DNA of 64,000 nucleotides from Cacconaster sp045642485 (lineage in GTDB: Bacteria > Bacteroidota > Bacteroidia > Bacteroidales > UBA932). The position numbers and the translations under genes were made by a program. How positions within the stretch are numbered: the first letter of the stretch is position 1; each line of letters begins with the position of its first letter. Under the pieces are notes generated by a model. That model was not told where the DNA came from and made no database searches. It worked only from the letters and a program-made list of their open reading frames with translations. Shown here one piece after another: positions 63,037 through 64,000 of the stretch. The stretch is from assembly GCA_045642485.1 (NCBI GenBank), contig JAZUIV010000028.1, positions 1-64,000 on the forward strand. The letters run 5' to 3'.

Positions 63037-64000
63037 ATGGAGTCACCTTTTGATATTATACATCATTTCGCCATCGAAGGCACACCTTCTTCCGTGGAAC
63101 CTCTCGGGGAGGGATTTATAAACGATACCTATAAAGTGTTCATCGACGGGGGAACCGCTCCGTCATATATCCTCCAAAGGAAAAATCACATCGTCTTTCC
63201 TGACGTGGCGGCGATGATGGACAATATAAAAAGAGTGACCGACCATATCAGAAAGAAGGTCGAAGACCCTCTTCGCGGCACACTCACCATCGTTCCCGCC
63301 TCCGACGGCAAACTTTTCTACCTTGACGGGGCAGGCAACTACTGGGCTGTCTGCGTCTTCATCTCCGACACCGTCTCATATTTCCAGGCGGATACGCCCG
63401 AACTGGCATATCAGGGGGGATATGGACTCGGACTCTTCCACCGTCAGGTCTCGGATTTTACCGAACCTCTCACTGAAATAATCAAGGGATTCCACAATAT
63501 CCGTTTCCGCTTCAGCCAGTGGGACAGTGTATTGGCGGCGGATCCCGCGGGAAGGTGCAAGGACCTTGCGCGGGAGATAGACTGGGTCGAAAGCCGCCGC
63601 TTTGTGATGCTCGATTTCTGGAGCAGATACGAGAAAGGGGAGATTCCCAGCCGCGTTACCCATAACGACACGAAAATCAGCAATTTCCTTTTCAATGCGG
63701 CTGATAGGAAACTTCTATGCGCAATAGACCTGGACACCCTTATGTCCTCGACACTTCTGAACGATACCGGGGATGCTCTGCGCTCCTACACAAACACCGC
63801 CGCCGAAGATGAGCCGGACCTCTCGAAGGTGGGGATGTCGATGGATATGTTCCGTGCCTATATGGACGGATATCTCCTCCAGATGGGAAGCCTGCTGACC
63901 GATATCGAGAAGAAATATCTGGCTTTCAGCGGAATATACATCACTTTCGAGCAGGTTCTCAGATTCCTGATGGACTATATCGACGGTGACAGATACTACA
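63037..64000 (+). CDS. NahK-like sugar kinase (aminoglycoside phosphotransferase fold), partial
   Basis: Reading from ATG 63037 stays open to the end of the window (321 codons; the 3' end is missing). The translation has GEGFINDTYKV near the N-terminus, YILQRKNHIVF, the catalytic THNDTKISNFL and metal-binding AIDLDT, then NTAAEDE. This is very like N-acetylhexosamine 1-kinase NahK and related mucin-associated kinases, which phosphorylate GlcNAc, GalNAc or similar sugars at C1. Such a kinase fits with the host-glycan enzymes elsewhere in the window. It lies 7 bp after tdk. Confidence 0.83.
   Translation, partial: MESPFDIIHHFAIEGTPSSVEPLGEGFINDTYKVFIDGGTAPSYILQRKNHIVFPDVAAMMDNIKRVTDHIRKKVEDPLRGTLTIVPASDGKLFYLDGAGNYWAVCVFISDTVSYFQADTPELAYQGGYGLGLFHRQVSDFTEPLTEIIKGFHNIRFRFSQWDSVLAADPAGRCKDLAREIDWVESRRFVMLDFWSRYEKGEIPSRVTHNDTKISNFLFNAADRKLLCAIDLDTLMSSTLLNDTGDALRSYTNTAAEDEPDLSKVGMSMDMFRAYMDGYLLQMGSLLTDIEKKYLAFSGIYITFEQVLRFLMDYIDGDRYY

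Overview
The window comes from a Bacteroidota chromosome, most likely an uncultured gut Bacteroidales. Three things point there: many Bacteroidota-type -7 boxes (TAnnTTTG, sometimes with a TTG about 20 bp upstream) just before start codons, with almost no Shine-Dalgarno signal; Bacteroidota gene pairings (TPR protein and outer-membrane barrel next to gyrB, TamB, LemA/DUF2207); and a dense set of secreted enzymes for host glycans (GH97, GH29 twice, GH33, GH38, GH130). No rRNA, IS element, phage, integrase of a mobile element or CRISPR array was seen. The only tRNA is tRNA-Leu(GAG).

Layout. 1-1.6 kb: a visibly more AT-rich pair (CAT-like acyltransferase, NapH-like ferredoxin), then a 333-bp non-coding block packed with hairpins. 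1.9-20.5 kb: housekeeping (typA, a GMP synthetase lacking its glutaminase half, lemA/DUF2207, tRNA-Leu, ftsE-nth-xerD, TPR/OMP, gyrB, 7TM-HD, lnt, LysE). 20.5-22.9 kb: Feo iron uptake, with a FeoB G domain that appears to lack switch I. 22.9-43.5 kb: the glycan island (GH130 operon, GH97, SGNH-SASA esterase, SGNH-pseudoSGNH-sialidase fusion, phosphoesterase lipoprotein, SSS transporter with GH38, beta-helix protein, Gfo/Idh/MocA with GH29). 43.5-55.1 kb: housekeeping again (cutC, MBL, mtaB-folB-tsaD, tamB, methylase, FAD protein, slyD, zeta-like kinase). 55.1-61 kb: a second glycan locus (esterase-esterase-GH29 fusion opposite an NPCBM glycoside hydrolase). 61-64 kb: DUF2400, rsmI, tdk and a truncated NahK-like sugar kinase.

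How it fits together (inference). The secreted enzymes would strip O-acetyl groups and sialic acid from capped host glycans, then fucose, alpha-galactose and mannose. The SSS symporter and NahK-like kinase could take in and phosphorylate released sugars. No SusC/SusD pair is present, so glycan import must be encoded elsewhere or the released monosaccharides enter through the symporter.

The observations I would check first are the hairpin-packed intergenic element (1583-1915), the FeoB G domain lacking G2/switch I together with loss of its K+-ligand Asn, two multi-enzyme fusions aimed at acetylated, capped glycans, a hexanucleotide repeat forming the 5' leader of GH97, and divergent promoters that interlock and are spaced by about 20, 40 or 60 bp.
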